In this document: piece after piece, positions 33,330 to 42,668 of the stretch | Layout of the letters: each line of letters begins with the position of its first letter | Position numbering within the stretch: position 1 is the stretch's first letter | Assembly (NCBI GenBank): GCA_965222105.1 | Contig: CBDCTQ010000073.1 | Coordinates: 68,412 to 132,411 of the forward strand | Direction: 5' to 3' | DNA: 64,000 bases | Source: CALGLS01 sp965222105 | GTDB taxonomy: Bacteria; Bacteroidota; Bacteroidia; Chitinophagales; Saprospiraceae | The notes under the pieces: model-generated | The model's database searches: none | What the model saw: only the letters and a program-made list of their open reading frames with translations | What the model was told of the DNA's origin: nothing | Translations under genes and position numbers: made by a program

Positions 33330-35204
33330 CTACTCCAACTCCCCCAACTCCAGCCACCGCATTTCTTTCTCTTCCACCTGTCGGCTCAGCTCCCCTAACT
33401 GAACGGAGAGTTTTTCGATATCTTCTCCCGACAAATTTTCCTCCGAAAAACGGGCTGTGATCGCTGCTTTCTGCTCTTCCAATTTGGCGATCTCCTTTTC
33501 CAGCCGGTTGAATTCCTTGCGTTCCATGTAGGTCATCCTGAGCGTCTCCTTTTTCGGCGCTGTCGGCTTTGATGTCTTGGCTTCCAAACTGCGTTCCAGA
33601 CGTTTTTGCTCGTGCATTTCTGCTTTCTTAATGGCCAGGTAATCCGTGTAGTTGCCATTGTAATCGCGGACCTTTCCATCGCCTTCAAAGATAAAAAGGT
33701 GATCGACGAGTTTGTCCATAAAATACCGGTCGTGCGATACGATGACGATGCAGCCGGGAAAGTCCATCAAAAATTCTTCCAGCACGTTGAGGGTTACGAT
33801 GTCCAGATCATTGGTCGGCTCATCGAGGATCAGGAAGTTGGGGTTGTGCATCAGGATGGTGAGCAAGTAGAGTCGGCGGCGTTCTCCCCCACTGAGCTGA
33901 GATACGTAAACTTGTTGTTGTTTTCGGTTGAAGAGGAATCGTTCGAGGAGTTGCGGGGCAGTGAGTTTCTGACCTTTGTCGAGGGGAATGAATTCGGCCA
34001 CGTCGCGCACGACGTCGATCACCCGCTTGTCTTCCAACAGTTGGATGCCATCTTGGGTGTAATAGCCAAAGATCACCGTTCCGCCCAACACTACTTTTCC
34101 GCCGGTGGGACGGATATCTTTGGTGAGTATTTTCAGGAAAGTGGTTTTGCCCACGCCGTTGGGCCCTACGATGCCCACCCGTTCTTTTTTACGGAATTTG
34201 TAGTAAAAATCTTCGATGATCTTCAGGTCGCCGAAACTTTTGGAGACGTTGTGCAACTCCAGTATTTTACTGCCCAGGCGAGCGCCTTTGATGTCGATCT
34301 GTATTTTGTCTTTGACCCGTTTTTGGGATGCTTTTTCTTTGATCTCCTCAAACTTTGTGATGCGCGATTTGGCCTTAGTGCCCCGTGCCAGGGGCATACG
34401 ACGGATCCACTCCAGTTCTTTTTTGAAGAGCTTTTTGGTTTTGTCGAGAACGACTGCTTCATTTTCGTGTCGGGCCGTTTTCTTTTCCAGAAAATCGGAA
34501 TAATTGCCCTTGTAGCGGTAAAGCTGCCCCCAGTCGAGCTCGACAATATAATTGCATACTCTTTCGAGGAAATACCGGTCGTGGGTCACCATAAAGATCG
34601 TTAGCCGGCTTTGCTGCAGGTAGTTTTCCAGCCATTCGATCATATCGAGGTCGAGGTGGTTGGTGGGCTCGTCGAGGAGGAGAAAATCGGGCTTTTCAAT
34701 AACGAGTTTGGCCAAAGCCAGTCTCTTGATCTGCCCGCCGGAGAGGGTTTTTATTTTCTGATCGAATTGGGTGATGTTCAGCTTGGTGAGTATTTCTTTT
34801 ATTTTGGATTCGAAGTCCCAGGCTTTGAGGTCGTCCATGGCCAAGGTAGCGGCCTGTGCTTCTTCCACCTTGTCGGGAAACAACAATGCTTTTTCATAGC
34901 GGAGTATGGCTTGGATCATGGGGTTGTCGGAGTCGAAAACGGCCTCCAGGACGTCGTGTTCGGGGTTGAAGGTGGGGTCTTGTGGCAGGTATCCCATTTT
35001 GACCGACCGGTGCAAGTGGATCGATTGCAACTCCCCCTCTGCCACTTCCAATCCGGCGATCACCCGCAGCAAGGTGGATTTGCCGGAACCGTTTTGGGCA
35101 ACCAATGCGATCTTGTCTCCCTGATTGATTTTGAGGGAGATGTTGTCAAACAATACTTTTTCGCCGTAGTGCTTGCTGACGTTTTCGACGATGAGGTAGT
35201 CCAA
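33330..35204 (-). CDS. ABC-F family ATPase, Uup-like
   Basis: A 624-aa ABC-F protein. Two ATPase cassettes are present: AQNGSGKSTLL, LSGGQIKRLALAKL, LLLDEPTNHLDLD, and GPNGVGKTTFLK, LSGGERRRLYLLT, LILDEPTNDLDIV. A C-terminal coiled-coil extension (about 545-624: KEFNRLEKEIAKLEEQKAAI) is the Uup-type DNA/ribosome-binding tail. It is involved in ribosome function or in DNA precision-excision phenotypes in other bacteria. It is monocistronic, with a TATCTTTG box at 35250-35257. Confidence 0.9.
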   Translation of the reverse strand: MDYLIVENVSKHYGEKVLFDNISLKINQGDKIALVAQNGSGKSTLLRVIAGLEVAEGELQSIHLHRSVKMGYLPQDPTFNPEHDVLEAVFDSDNPMIQAILRYEKALLFPDKVEEAQAATLAMDDLKAWDFESKIKEILTKLNITQFDQKIKTLSGGQIKRLALAKLVIEKPDFLLLDEPTNHLDLDMIEWLENYLQQSRLTIFMVTHDRYFLERVCNYIVELDWGQLYRYKGNYSDFLEKKTARHENEAVVLDKTKKLFKKELEWIRRMPLARGTKAKSRITKFEEIKEKASQKRVKDKIQIDIKGARLGSKILELHNVSKSFGDLKIIEDFYYKFRKKERVGIVGPNGVGKTTFLKILTKDIRPTGGKVVLGGTVIFGYYTQDGIQLLEDKRVIDVVRDVAEFIPLDKGQKLTAPQLLERFLFNRKQQQVYVSQLSGGERRRLYLLTILMHNPNFLILDEPTNDLDIVTLNVLEEFLMDFPGCIVIVSHDRYFMDKLVDHLFIFEGDGKVRDYNGNYTDYLAIKKAEMHEQKRLERSLEAKTSKPTAPKKETLRMTYMERKEFNRLEKEIAKLEEQKAAITARFSEENLSGEDIEKLSVQLGELSRQVEEKEMRWLELGELE

Positions 35205-35536
35205 ATAATGTTATTTTTTGAGCGTTATATGTGTTCGGTTTAGCGGTTGCAAAGATAGGTGCTGGGGGTTGAATTTAAAAGGTTTAATGGAATTGTCGCT
35301 ACGCGCCAATGGCCCCAATCCCGATAATCGGGGCTACCAAGAGGAACGTCGTTATGCTCCGACTGTATTGGCATAAGACTTGGTACAGCTATCCAATGGC
35401 AACAAATAATAACACACCCATTTTGGCGGCGCGTTGGGACACGCCCAGTGGTAGAAACGCATATTAACCCACCCGTTTCTGTGGCGCATCGCGACACGCC
35501 CATTGGTATACCACATATACCCCCCCAATAAAAACC
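35205..35536. repeat. Spacer with a degenerate direct repeat
   Basis: The spacer between the protease and the Uup gene has no gene. Two degenerate units of about 55 bp share GGCGC..GACACGCCCA.TGGTA (35425-35455 and 35480-35510), with a CCCGATAATCGGGG palindrome near 35318. Confidence 0.5.
35250..35257 (-). promoter_or_regulatory. Probable promoter -7 element of the Uup gene
   Basis: Minus-strand TATCTTTG. The base 19 positions further upstream begins TTTA (35276-35279 region) instead of TTTG. The start codon is 45 bp downstream. Confidence 0.45.
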
Positions 35537-35575
35537 AAAACAGCCCTTTCGACCACCAGTCAAAAGGGCTGTTTT
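35537..35575 (-). terminator. Rho-independent terminator of the prc gene
   Basis: AAAACAGCCCTTT (35537-35549) pairs perfectly with AAAGGGCTGTTTT (35563-35575). It is 30 bp after the stop of the minus-strand protease gene. Confidence 0.85.
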
Positions 35576-35604
35576 GAATGACATCAATGCCATTTGGCGC
35601 AAGC

Positions 35605-37702
35605 CTACTGCATGGACATATCCCGCATGATCGACAACACCTCATCGATGTAAATGTCTTTGCGGATATTGGTCAGCCATTCGTCGTTGAGGGCTTCTTT
35701 CGACTCATCCATCTTGATGCCGGCCAGGTCTTCGTCGAGGTTGCGCACCTCCAGCCCCTCTATTGCGCTAAACATATCTTCAAATTTCTTGGCTTCTTCC
35801 TCTGTCAGGCGGCGCTCTTCCTGAAATTTGGTCAGGGCCAACGGATAAGCCGTTTTTTCGCTTTTATCTTTGGTGTAGCGCGCCTGTTCCAGTACCTTAT
35901 TAAAAGCGGGGCTGGCTTTGACGCGGGCAGCACTGGCCGACTTTCAACTCATTTACCTTGTCGAGGCGGGTAACGTGCTGCTCGTAGCGCACCGGATTGA
36001 TCTCCGTCCATTCCATAGCAAACTCATGCTCCCGCTCGCCCAGCTCGAAATAGTGATAGCGATCGGGCAGAACGATGTCGGGCGTCACCCCTTTGAGTTG
36101 GGTAGATCCGCCGTTGACGCGGTAAAACTTCTGGATCGTCAGCTTCAATTCACCCAATGGTGTAATATCACTGTTGCCTTTAATGCCTTGATCGAGGTCG
36201 ATGAACCGTTGTACAGTGCCTTTGCCGAAAGTCGCATTACTTCCCACAATAATAGCACGACCGTAGTCCTGCAGGGCTGCCGCCAAAATTTCGGAGGCGG
36301 AGGCACTAAAGGAGTTGACCATCACGATGAGCGGGCCGTCGTATTGGACTTTGGGGTCTTTGTCTTCCAGAATTTCAGGACTGTGGTTGCGAGCCTTCAC
36401 TTGTACGATGGGGCCTTCCTCGATGAAAAAGCCGGACATGCGTTGTACATCCCGTAGAGAGCCACCTCCATTATTGCGTAAATCCAGGATGATCCCATTT
36501 ACATTATATCCCTTGAGTTTTTCCAATTCTTTGGCAATGTCTTTGGCGCAGCTTCTGCCGTTGCGTCGGCTAAAATCGGCGTAAAATTGTGGGAGTTTAA
36601 TGTAACCGATGTTGTTGATCTTACCGGGAAAGTCGAGGATGACTGATTTGGCGTAGCTGTCTTCCAACTGGACAATGTCGCGGGTAATGGTAATGGTTTT
36701 CACCGTGCCATCCACCTTTTTGATGGTCAGGTCCACCTTCGTTCCTTTCTTGCCCCGGATCAACTGCACCACATCGTCGAGTACCATGCCGGTGACGTCG
36801 ACGGGTTCTTCGCCTTTCTGAGCCACTTTGGTGATGATGTCTTTGGCTTCCAGTTCTTTCTGCTTCCAGGCAGGGCCTCCGGGTATGATCTTCACCACGA
36901 CGGTATTGTCGCCGTCGGGTCGGAGTTGCGCGCCGATTCCTTCCAGGGTGCCCGACATGCGGATGTCAAAATTTTCCTTGTCTTTGGGAGCGAAGTAAGA
37001 GGTATGCGGATCAAAGACGTTGGTTAGTGAGTTGATGTAGACGGTGAGGTAATCCGTTCGTTTGCGCTTATCGATTCGCTTGTACCATTTGTCAAAATCT
37101 TTAAGTACCTGGGCTCTGGCGTCTTTCAGAAGGTCTTCCTTCGATTTGCCTTTGAGGTCTTCATCGCCTTCTTCCTGTTTTTTGAGCATATCTGCCAGTT
37201 CGGTCATAATTTCGTAAGCGATCATTTTCTTCCAACGGGCTTTGAGCTCTTCATCGTTTTTGGCAACGGTCTTTTTTTCGCCGTCCAGCTCGATCCGGTC
37301 GCTCCTGTTCAGGTCGGTGGATTGATCGATGGCTTCCCTATAATAGGCCTGGGTTTTATCAATGCTTTTTTTAATCAATTCAACCGACAGATCAAACAAT
37401 TCATAAGTACCGGCTTCCGCTTCGTCATCTATTTTGGTTCGGTATTTTTTCATTTGCTGGATGTCCTGCTGGGTCAGCCAACGTTTGCCGCTGTCGAGCC
37501 GGTCCATGTAAAGGTCGAAGGCTTTGGTTGAAAAATCATCGTCTATGCTTACAGGCTGGAAATGCAATTGCTTCAACCCCCCTAAAAGTCGCTTTATCAG
37601 AATGGCTTCTTTTTCGGCATTGGTTGTGGCGGGAAAGTAGGCACCGACCAGGAGGATGCCCAATAGGGCGACGGAAAGAAAGATGGATCCTCTAAATTTC
37701 AT
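35605..37702 (-). CDS. prc: Carboxy-terminal (tail-specific) S41 protease with a +1 frameshift
   Basis: A Prc/Tsp-type protease. The signal-anchor is MKFRGSIFLSVALLGILLVG; a PDZ domain (GTLEGIGAQLRPDGDNTVVV region) and the S41 domain follow, with the catalytic Ser in VNSFSASASEIL and Lys in NATFGKGTVQ. The main frame runs from 37702 to a premature stop at 35900. Homology resumes one frame over from SAARVKASPAFNKVLEQ to the end (IDEVLSIMRDMSMQ, stop 35605). One extra base in GGCC at 35935-35938 accounts for it: the span is 2098 bp, that is 699 codons plus one base. Without it the protein would be 698 aa with the usual C-terminal DUF3340 region. This may be a sequence error. Confidence 0.85.
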
Positions 37703-37966
37703 ATCGTTCAATTTTTGACGGGATGATAAATGTTATTGTTCAGGTTTAACCAAAATCGGATGTTTAGCTTCCGCTAAATTACTCCTTTTTATAATAAAAT
37801 GGTCGGCGATAACCTTGCCATTATTGGTTCGGAGCCTAAATATAACGAATTATTGAACGGTTGGCATATGCCGACAAAGTTTTTCCTCCCGGAATCCCAC
37901 TGAATAAGGCATCTCATCTGTAAATTGACCAGATTTTTAGACCAACTGCCAGTGCCGATTCCAGCC

Positions 37967-38953
37967 CTACACCACTACTACCACATTGCCCCGCTTGTGG
38001 CCAGTGTCGACATACCGGTGCGCCTCCGCCGTCTGCTGCAGGGAATAACGCCGGTCGATCACCGTTTGCAAATGTCCTGTTTCGACCAAATGCACGATCT
38101 CGGAGAGCAGGGCCCGAAGTGCCGGTGCAGGCAGCAAACCCGTTGCCGAAAATTTGGCTTTCCGGGTGCCAAACGCCGATGTCCACAACATCTGAGTCAG
38201 AAGACCCCACCCCAGCACCGGGGAAAGATAGATCCCGTTTTGCGAAAGCACTCGCCTGCATTGTGAAAACGACCGCTTGCCCACCGTATCAAAGATGAGG
38301 TCGTACCGATGCTCTGTTGTTGTAAAATCCGTAGTGGCATAATCGATCACCCGGTGGGCACCCAAGGACCGAACCAACTCCAGATTTGCAGCACTACAAA
38401 CGCCGGTCACCTCCGCACCATAATAGCTGGCCAATTGCACAGCCGCCGTACCCAAGCCCCCGGAAGCACCATTGATGAGTACCTTTTGCCCGGATCGGAT
38501 ATTGCCCAGGTTTTTGAGAAAATTCAGCGATGTCAACGCCCCGTCGCAGAGGGGAGCAGCTTCTTCAAAGCTTATACGGGACGGCATGGCCACCGCGACC
38601 CCATCTTCAGGCATACAGATGTATTCGGCATTTGCGCCAAAGCGCACTCCGGCTTCTCCAAAAACTTCATCGCCCGCTTTGAACGACCGGACACCACTAC
38701 CAACCGCCTCGACGATTCCTGCAAAGCCAGTGCCCATAATGGCACGTTTTGGTTTGAGAAACCCCAGAAACAGGCGGCTGATACAAGGATCCGCCCGCCG
38801 CATCATAGTGTCGGCGGCTGTAACGGTGGTGGCCTTTACTTTGATGAGGATTTCATTGTGATGGACAACGGGCTTTGGTACTTCCCGAACCTGGAGTACA
38901 TCGGGGGAGCCATATCGGGTACAAACGACGGCCTTCATAGTTGGTGTATTCAT
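37967..38953 (-). CDS. Zinc-type alcohol dehydrogenase/quinone oxidoreductase family protein
   Basis: A 328-aa medium-chain dehydrogenase/reductase of the quinone-reductase group: KAVVCTRYGSPDVLQVREVP, MGTGFAGIVEAVGSGVRSFKAGDEVFG and the NAD(P)-binding GASGGLGTAAVQLA. The cysteine pattern for structural and catalytic zinc is absent, so it is probably a zinc-independent NADPH:quinone oxidoreductase-like enzyme. The ATG at 38953 is chosen; another start is at 38938. Its first ten codons are copied at the left edge of each unit of the neighbouring 300-bp array, so the promoter and 5' end are part of the tandem duplication. Confidence 0.85.
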   Translation of the reverse strand: MNTPTMKAVVCTRYGSPDVLQVREVPKPVVHHNEILIKVKATTVTAADTMMRRADPCISRLFLGFLKPKRAIMGTGFAGIVEAVGSGVRSFKAGDEVFGEAGVRFGANAEYICMPEDGVAVAMPSRISFEEAAPLCDGALTSLNFLKNLGNIRSGQKVLINGASGGLGTAAVQLASYYGAEVTGVCSAANLELVRSLGAHRVIDYATTDFTTTEHRYDLIFDTVGKRSFSQCRRVLSQNGIYLSPVLGWGLLTQMLWTSAFGTRKAKFSATGLLPAPALRALLSEIVHLVETGHLQTVIDRRYSLQQTAEAHRYVDTGHKRGNVVVVV

Positions 38954-40093
38954 GATGTCAAAATTTGATGGCGTTCCCAAGTATGGACTTGTGGAGCCTG
39001 AACAGTATATGACCTTTCACATCCAGGGCCCCGCTTTTCGCGGGGCAAGCTCTCTGGCCCTACAACAGTACTTTTTATCGTTGTTTTTTACCAATATTCA
39101 GGGCCTCTGGCCCTCAGCATAGATTAAAGTCCTCCCGATTGCTATCAGGATGGAACGCTACCCAAAATTTGAGATGGACAATTGGATTAGCTAACACAAT
39201 ACACCGCAAATTTAGGGGCGATAACGACGGCCTTCATAGTTTGGTGTATTCATGTTGTCAAAATTTGATGGCGTTCCCAAGTATGGACTTGTGGAGCCTG
39301 AACAGTATATGACCTTTCACATTCAGGGCCCCGCTTTTCGCGGGGCAAGCTCTCTGGCCCTACAACAGTACTTTTTATCGTTGTTTTTTACCAATATTCA
39401 GGGCCTCTGGCCCTCAGCATAGATTAAAGTCCTCCCGATTGCTATCAGGATGGAACGCTACCCAAAATTTGAGATGGACAATTGGATTAGCTAACACAAT
39501 ACACCGCAAATTTAGGGGCGATGACGACGGCCTTCATAGTTGGTGTATTCATGATGTCAAAATTTGATGGCATTCCCAAGTATGGACTTGTGGAGCCTGA
39601 ACAGTATATGACCTTTCACATTCAGGGCCCCGCTTTTCGCGGGGCAAGCTCTCTGGCCCTACAACAGTACTTTTTATCGTTGTTTTTTACCAATATTCAG
39701 GGCCTCTGGCCCTTAGCATAGATTAAAGTCCTCCCGATTGCTATCAGGATGGAACACTACCCAAAATTTGAGATGGACAATTGGATTAGCTAACACAATA
39801 CACCGCAAATTTAGGGGCCTCTGGCCCTCAGCATAGATTAAAGTCCTCCCGATTGCTTATCAGGATGGAACGCTACCCAAAATTTGAGATGGACAATTGG
39901 ATTAGCTAACACAATACACCGCAAATTTAGGCCCTACAACCGTACTTTTTATCGTTGTTACCAATATTCAGGGCCTCTGGCCCTTAGTATAGATTAAAGT
40001 CCTCCCGATTGCTATCAGGATGGAACGCTACCCAAAATTTGAGATGGACAATTGGATTAGCTAACACAATACACCGCAAATTTAGGGGCGATA
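38925..40093. repeat. Tandem array of about 300-bp units (three full, two partial)
   Basis: Units: 38925-39223 (299 bp), 39224-39523 (300 bp), 39524-39818 (near full), then truncated units 39819-39931 and 39932-40093. The full units differ by only a few bases. Each full unit starts with the 5' end of the oxidoreductase gene (minus-strand ATGAATACACCAACTATGAA), contains the perfect hairpin GCCCCGC/GCGGGGC and ends CCGCAAATTTAGGGGC. The partial units are cut at GGGGCC/GGCC microhomology. No spacers or cas genes are present, so this is not CRISPR. The array fills the space between the cyclase-fusion gene and the oxidoreductase gene. The short plus-strand ORFs in it are not genes. Confidence 0.9.
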
Positions 40094-40127
40094 TGGTAAG
40101 CCGTCGTTCGGGTTTGTAAATCGGAAC

Positions 40128-42497
40128 CTATTTTTCCAGTTGCCTCCAATAGGCGCTTGGAGTGATGCCCATCGCTTTTTTAAAAAATGTATTGAACGCC
40201 GTTTTGGAGTTGAAGCCGCTGTCGTAGGCAAGGGCCAGGATGGTCAGGTGCTGATTGGCGGGGTCAGCGGCTTTTGATTTGAAGGCTTCGAGGCGATAGC
40301 CATTAATGAATTCTGAGAAGTTTTTATGGAACCCTTCATTGAGTAGCTGCGACAAATGGTTGGGTGGGATGCCCATCATTTGAGCCAGATGGCGGAGGGT
40401 CAAATTGGCATTGAGGAAGGGCCGCTGTTCCGACATCAATTGGGTCAATTGCCCGGCATGTTGTTCGAGTTGAGGTTTGGTGAAAAGCGCCTTTTTGTAT
40501 TTCCTTTCGGAAAAATCGAAGGGGGTGGCCGGTCCCAGTACCTGTCGCATTAATTCCTGAAACTTTTTATTCGACCGAAGGGGTTTTAGCAGGGGCTCCA
40601 CGTAGAGGTAAACCATCATCGGCAACCGGAGAGCCACCCCCTGCTCAATGCCATTTAACGCAGCTTCTTCATTGCCCAACATAGTTTGGCACAAAATGAG
40701 CAGGTTCATGGCTCTTTCCATCAGGTCTGTTTGGCGTACAGCTTCCAGTTTGGCTATTCCCGATGTTGCCTTTTCTACATTGCCCAGAGCAGCATGCGCA
40801 AGGGTAGTTCCGCCCAGCTTCATCACGTCTTCTGATTCGTCGTCGGGCAAATTTTGAAAATAGGCCAGCCCCTCCTGGGCTTTTCCCATCAGCAGAAGGG
40901 TCTGCCCCCGATACAGGGTGGATGCCATAAAACTGGACTTGAGCTCAATGCTTTTGTCGAATAGCTCCAGGGCTTTCGCAAAACGTTCCTGCGTATAAAA
41001 AATAAACCCTTTCAGGTGATAGTTGACCGAAGAAAAGGGATCTAATTGGAGGGCCGTTTCGATGTAATGCAGAGCGGCGTCAAACTTTCCTTCCGCCACC
41101 AGGGTCGAGGCCATGGTTTGGTAGTAGTCTACGGTAGGGCGTTTTTCCAGGGCCTTGTTCAAATGGCGGTAAGTAGATGGGAGGTCCCATTTTTGCAAAA
41201 AGCTGATCCACGCCAGGTGCAGTTGGCAGTCGGGGAGGTCGGGGTCCAGCTCGATGGCCTTGTCGAGGTAGGGCTTTCCTTTGACAAATGCTTCGTGGGC
41301 AGGCATCAACCCGATGGTCCCCAACAAGGTGTAGCCGAGGTGTACGCCCAAATAGGCCATTGCAAAGCGGGGTTGCTCTTCTATTATTTTTTCCAAAATG
41401 GAAAGGCCGTGTTCGATATCGGGCTTATTCATTTTCAGCAAATGATACCGGCTTCTGAGATATTGTTTGTAGGCCGCTACCGGCACGTTGGGTTGGGCTA
41501 CCAGTTGGGTGCCGATGTCGAAATGTCCGAGGTGTTCCCGAAGCCGGTCGGCAATGAGGAGGCTGATCTCATCCTGTACGGCGAAGATGTCGTCGACAGA
41601 CCGGTCAAAGGTCTCCGACCAAAAATGGAAGTCGTCGGCTACGTCGATCAACTGGGCGGTGATCCGCATCCGGTTTCCCGAAAGGCGAATACTTCCTTCC
41701 AGAAGGGTGGAGACGTTGAGCTGCTGGCCGATCTGACGGATGGGAATATTTTTGTTTTTGAAAAAGAAAGAAGAAGTCCGGGAGGTCACCTTCAGATTTT
41801 GGATCTTCGACAGGGCATTGATGATCTCCTCGGTGATGCCGTCGCTGAAATATTCGTTTTCCTGGCTGGCACTCATGTTGACAAAGGGAAGTACTGCGAG
41901 GGTTTTGGTTTGTTTTTTTGAGTTCTGATCGGGAGAGGGCTCGCCCTGGATCGATTTGCCGACCGGCAGTTCCGACCGATCGGGGGATTTGACTCCATCA
42001 TTGGTCACACAAAAAAGTTCGATGGGTTGGTCGACATTTTTCATTCGGACCGTTCCCAACGAGCGGGTGGATATCTGGCTTTGGTTTTTGAGTTCATCAT
42101 TCAATTTTCCCGAAAGGAGGATGGCGCCGGCCACCCCCATGCTTTCGATCCGGGAAGCGAGGTTGACCCCATCGCCGTATATTTCCGTACCGTCGAAAAC
42201 GATGTCACCCATGTGCAATCCGATGCGGAGCGGCACCGGCTCTCCTTCCTGCAATGCTTTTTGGATGGCAACAGCGCACTCAACCGCATCTACCCCACTT
42301 TGGAATACGCTGAGGGTTCCGTCGCCAAAGTACTGCAATATGTCGCCATTATAATCGTCATGGCATTGCTGGAACACCTCCCGATGGCGGCTTCGCATGG
42401 CGGCAGCGGCCTGCTCATCCCGTTGCATCAGAGCCGTGTACCCAACGATATCGGTAAACATGATGGAGGCGAGGCGACGGTTTTTTTCCTGTTTCAT
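40128..42497 (-). CDS. Class III nucleotide cyclase-TolB-like-TPR-AraC fusion
   Basis: A 789-aa cytoplasmic multidomain protein. Residues about 8-170 are a class III adenylate/guanylate cyclase domain: MFTDIVGYTALM and the second metal-binding FGDG, then GLHMGDIVFDGTEIYGDGVNLASRIE. Residues about 205-330 match the TolB/FlgO-like domain found with such cyclases (LAVLPFVNMSA.. EYFSDGITEEIINALS). About 380-640 are TPR repeats. The last 110 residues are an AraC-type double helix-turn-helix (LTLRHLAQMMGIPPNHLSQLL, TILALAYDSGFNSKTAFNTFFKK, GITPSAYW). It therefore joins a second-messenger enzyme to a DNA-binding domain in one chain. No membrane segment is seen. Confidence 0.85.
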   Translation of the reverse strand: MKQEKNRRLASIMFTDIVGYTALMQRDEQAAAAMRSRHREVFQQCHDDYNGDILQYFGDGTLSVFQSGVDAVECAVAIQKALQEGEPVPLRIGLHMGDIVFDGTEIYGDGVNLASRIESMGVAGAILLSGKLNDELKNQSQISTRSLGTVRMKNVDQPIELFCVTNDGVKSPDRSELPVGKSIQGEPSPDQNSKKQTKTLAVLPFVNMSASQENEYFSDGITEEIINALSKIQNLKVTSRTSSFFFKNKNIPIRQIGQQLNVSTLLEGSIRLSGNRMRITAQLIDVADDFHFWSETFDRSVDDIFAVQDEISLLIADRLREHLGHFDIGTQLVAQPNVPVAAYKQYLRSRYHLLKMNKPDIEHGLSILEKIIEEQPRFAMAYLGVHLGYTLLGTIGLMPAHEAFVKGKPYLDKAIELDPDLPDCQLHLAWISFLQKWDLPSTYRHLNKALEKRPTVDYYQTMASTLVAEGKFDAALHYIETALQLDPFSSVNYHLKGFIFYTQERFAKALELFDKSIELKSSFMASTLYRGQTLLLMGKAQEGLAYFQNLPDDESEDVMKLGGTTLAHAALGNVEKATSGIAKLEAVRQTDLMERAMNLLILCQTMLGNEEAALNGIEQGVALRLPMMVYLYVEPLLKPLRSNKKFQELMRQVLGPATPFDFSERKYKKALFTKPQLEQHAGQLTQLMSEQRPFLNANLTLRHLAQMMGIPPNHLSQLLNEGFHKNFSEFINGYRLEAFKSKAADPANQHLTILALAYDSGFNSKTAFNTFFKKAMGITPSAYWRQLEK

Positions 42498-42569
42498 GGT
42501 ATTGGCGTTTGACTGGGGAGGAGAAGGTACAGGTTTTTGGTGGAAGGTAAATGGTATAGGTTGAAAAAA

Positions 42570-42660
42570 GTTAGGGCCTTCCCCTGAAAGGAAGACCCTA
42601 ACCCCGATGGTGAGATTAATGACGCGAAACTTAGTGCCTTTCCCGCAAGGAAGACCCTAA
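42570..42660 (-). terminator. Tandem terminator-like hairpins after hppA
   Basis: GTTAGGGCCTTCC (42570-42582) pairs with GGAAGACCCTAAC (42590-42602). A near copy, TTAGTGCCTT with AAGGAAGACCCTAA, lies at 42631-42660. Both are downstream of the minus-strand hppA stop (42669). Confidence 0.7.
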
Positions 42661-42668
42661 CTCTGGCA

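Noticed and set aside
33606..34604. Long plus-strand ORF (332 aa) opposite the Uup gene
   Set aside because: It mirrors the ABC-F gene in the antisense frame and lacks any domain motif.
39521..39721. Plus-strand ORF (66 aa) in the repeat array
   Set aside because: It is a by-product of the repeat unit, with no start context or family similarity.
38925..40093. CRISPR array
   Set aside because: Units are about 300 bp, contiguous, nearly identical, without unique spacers, and no cas genes are near.
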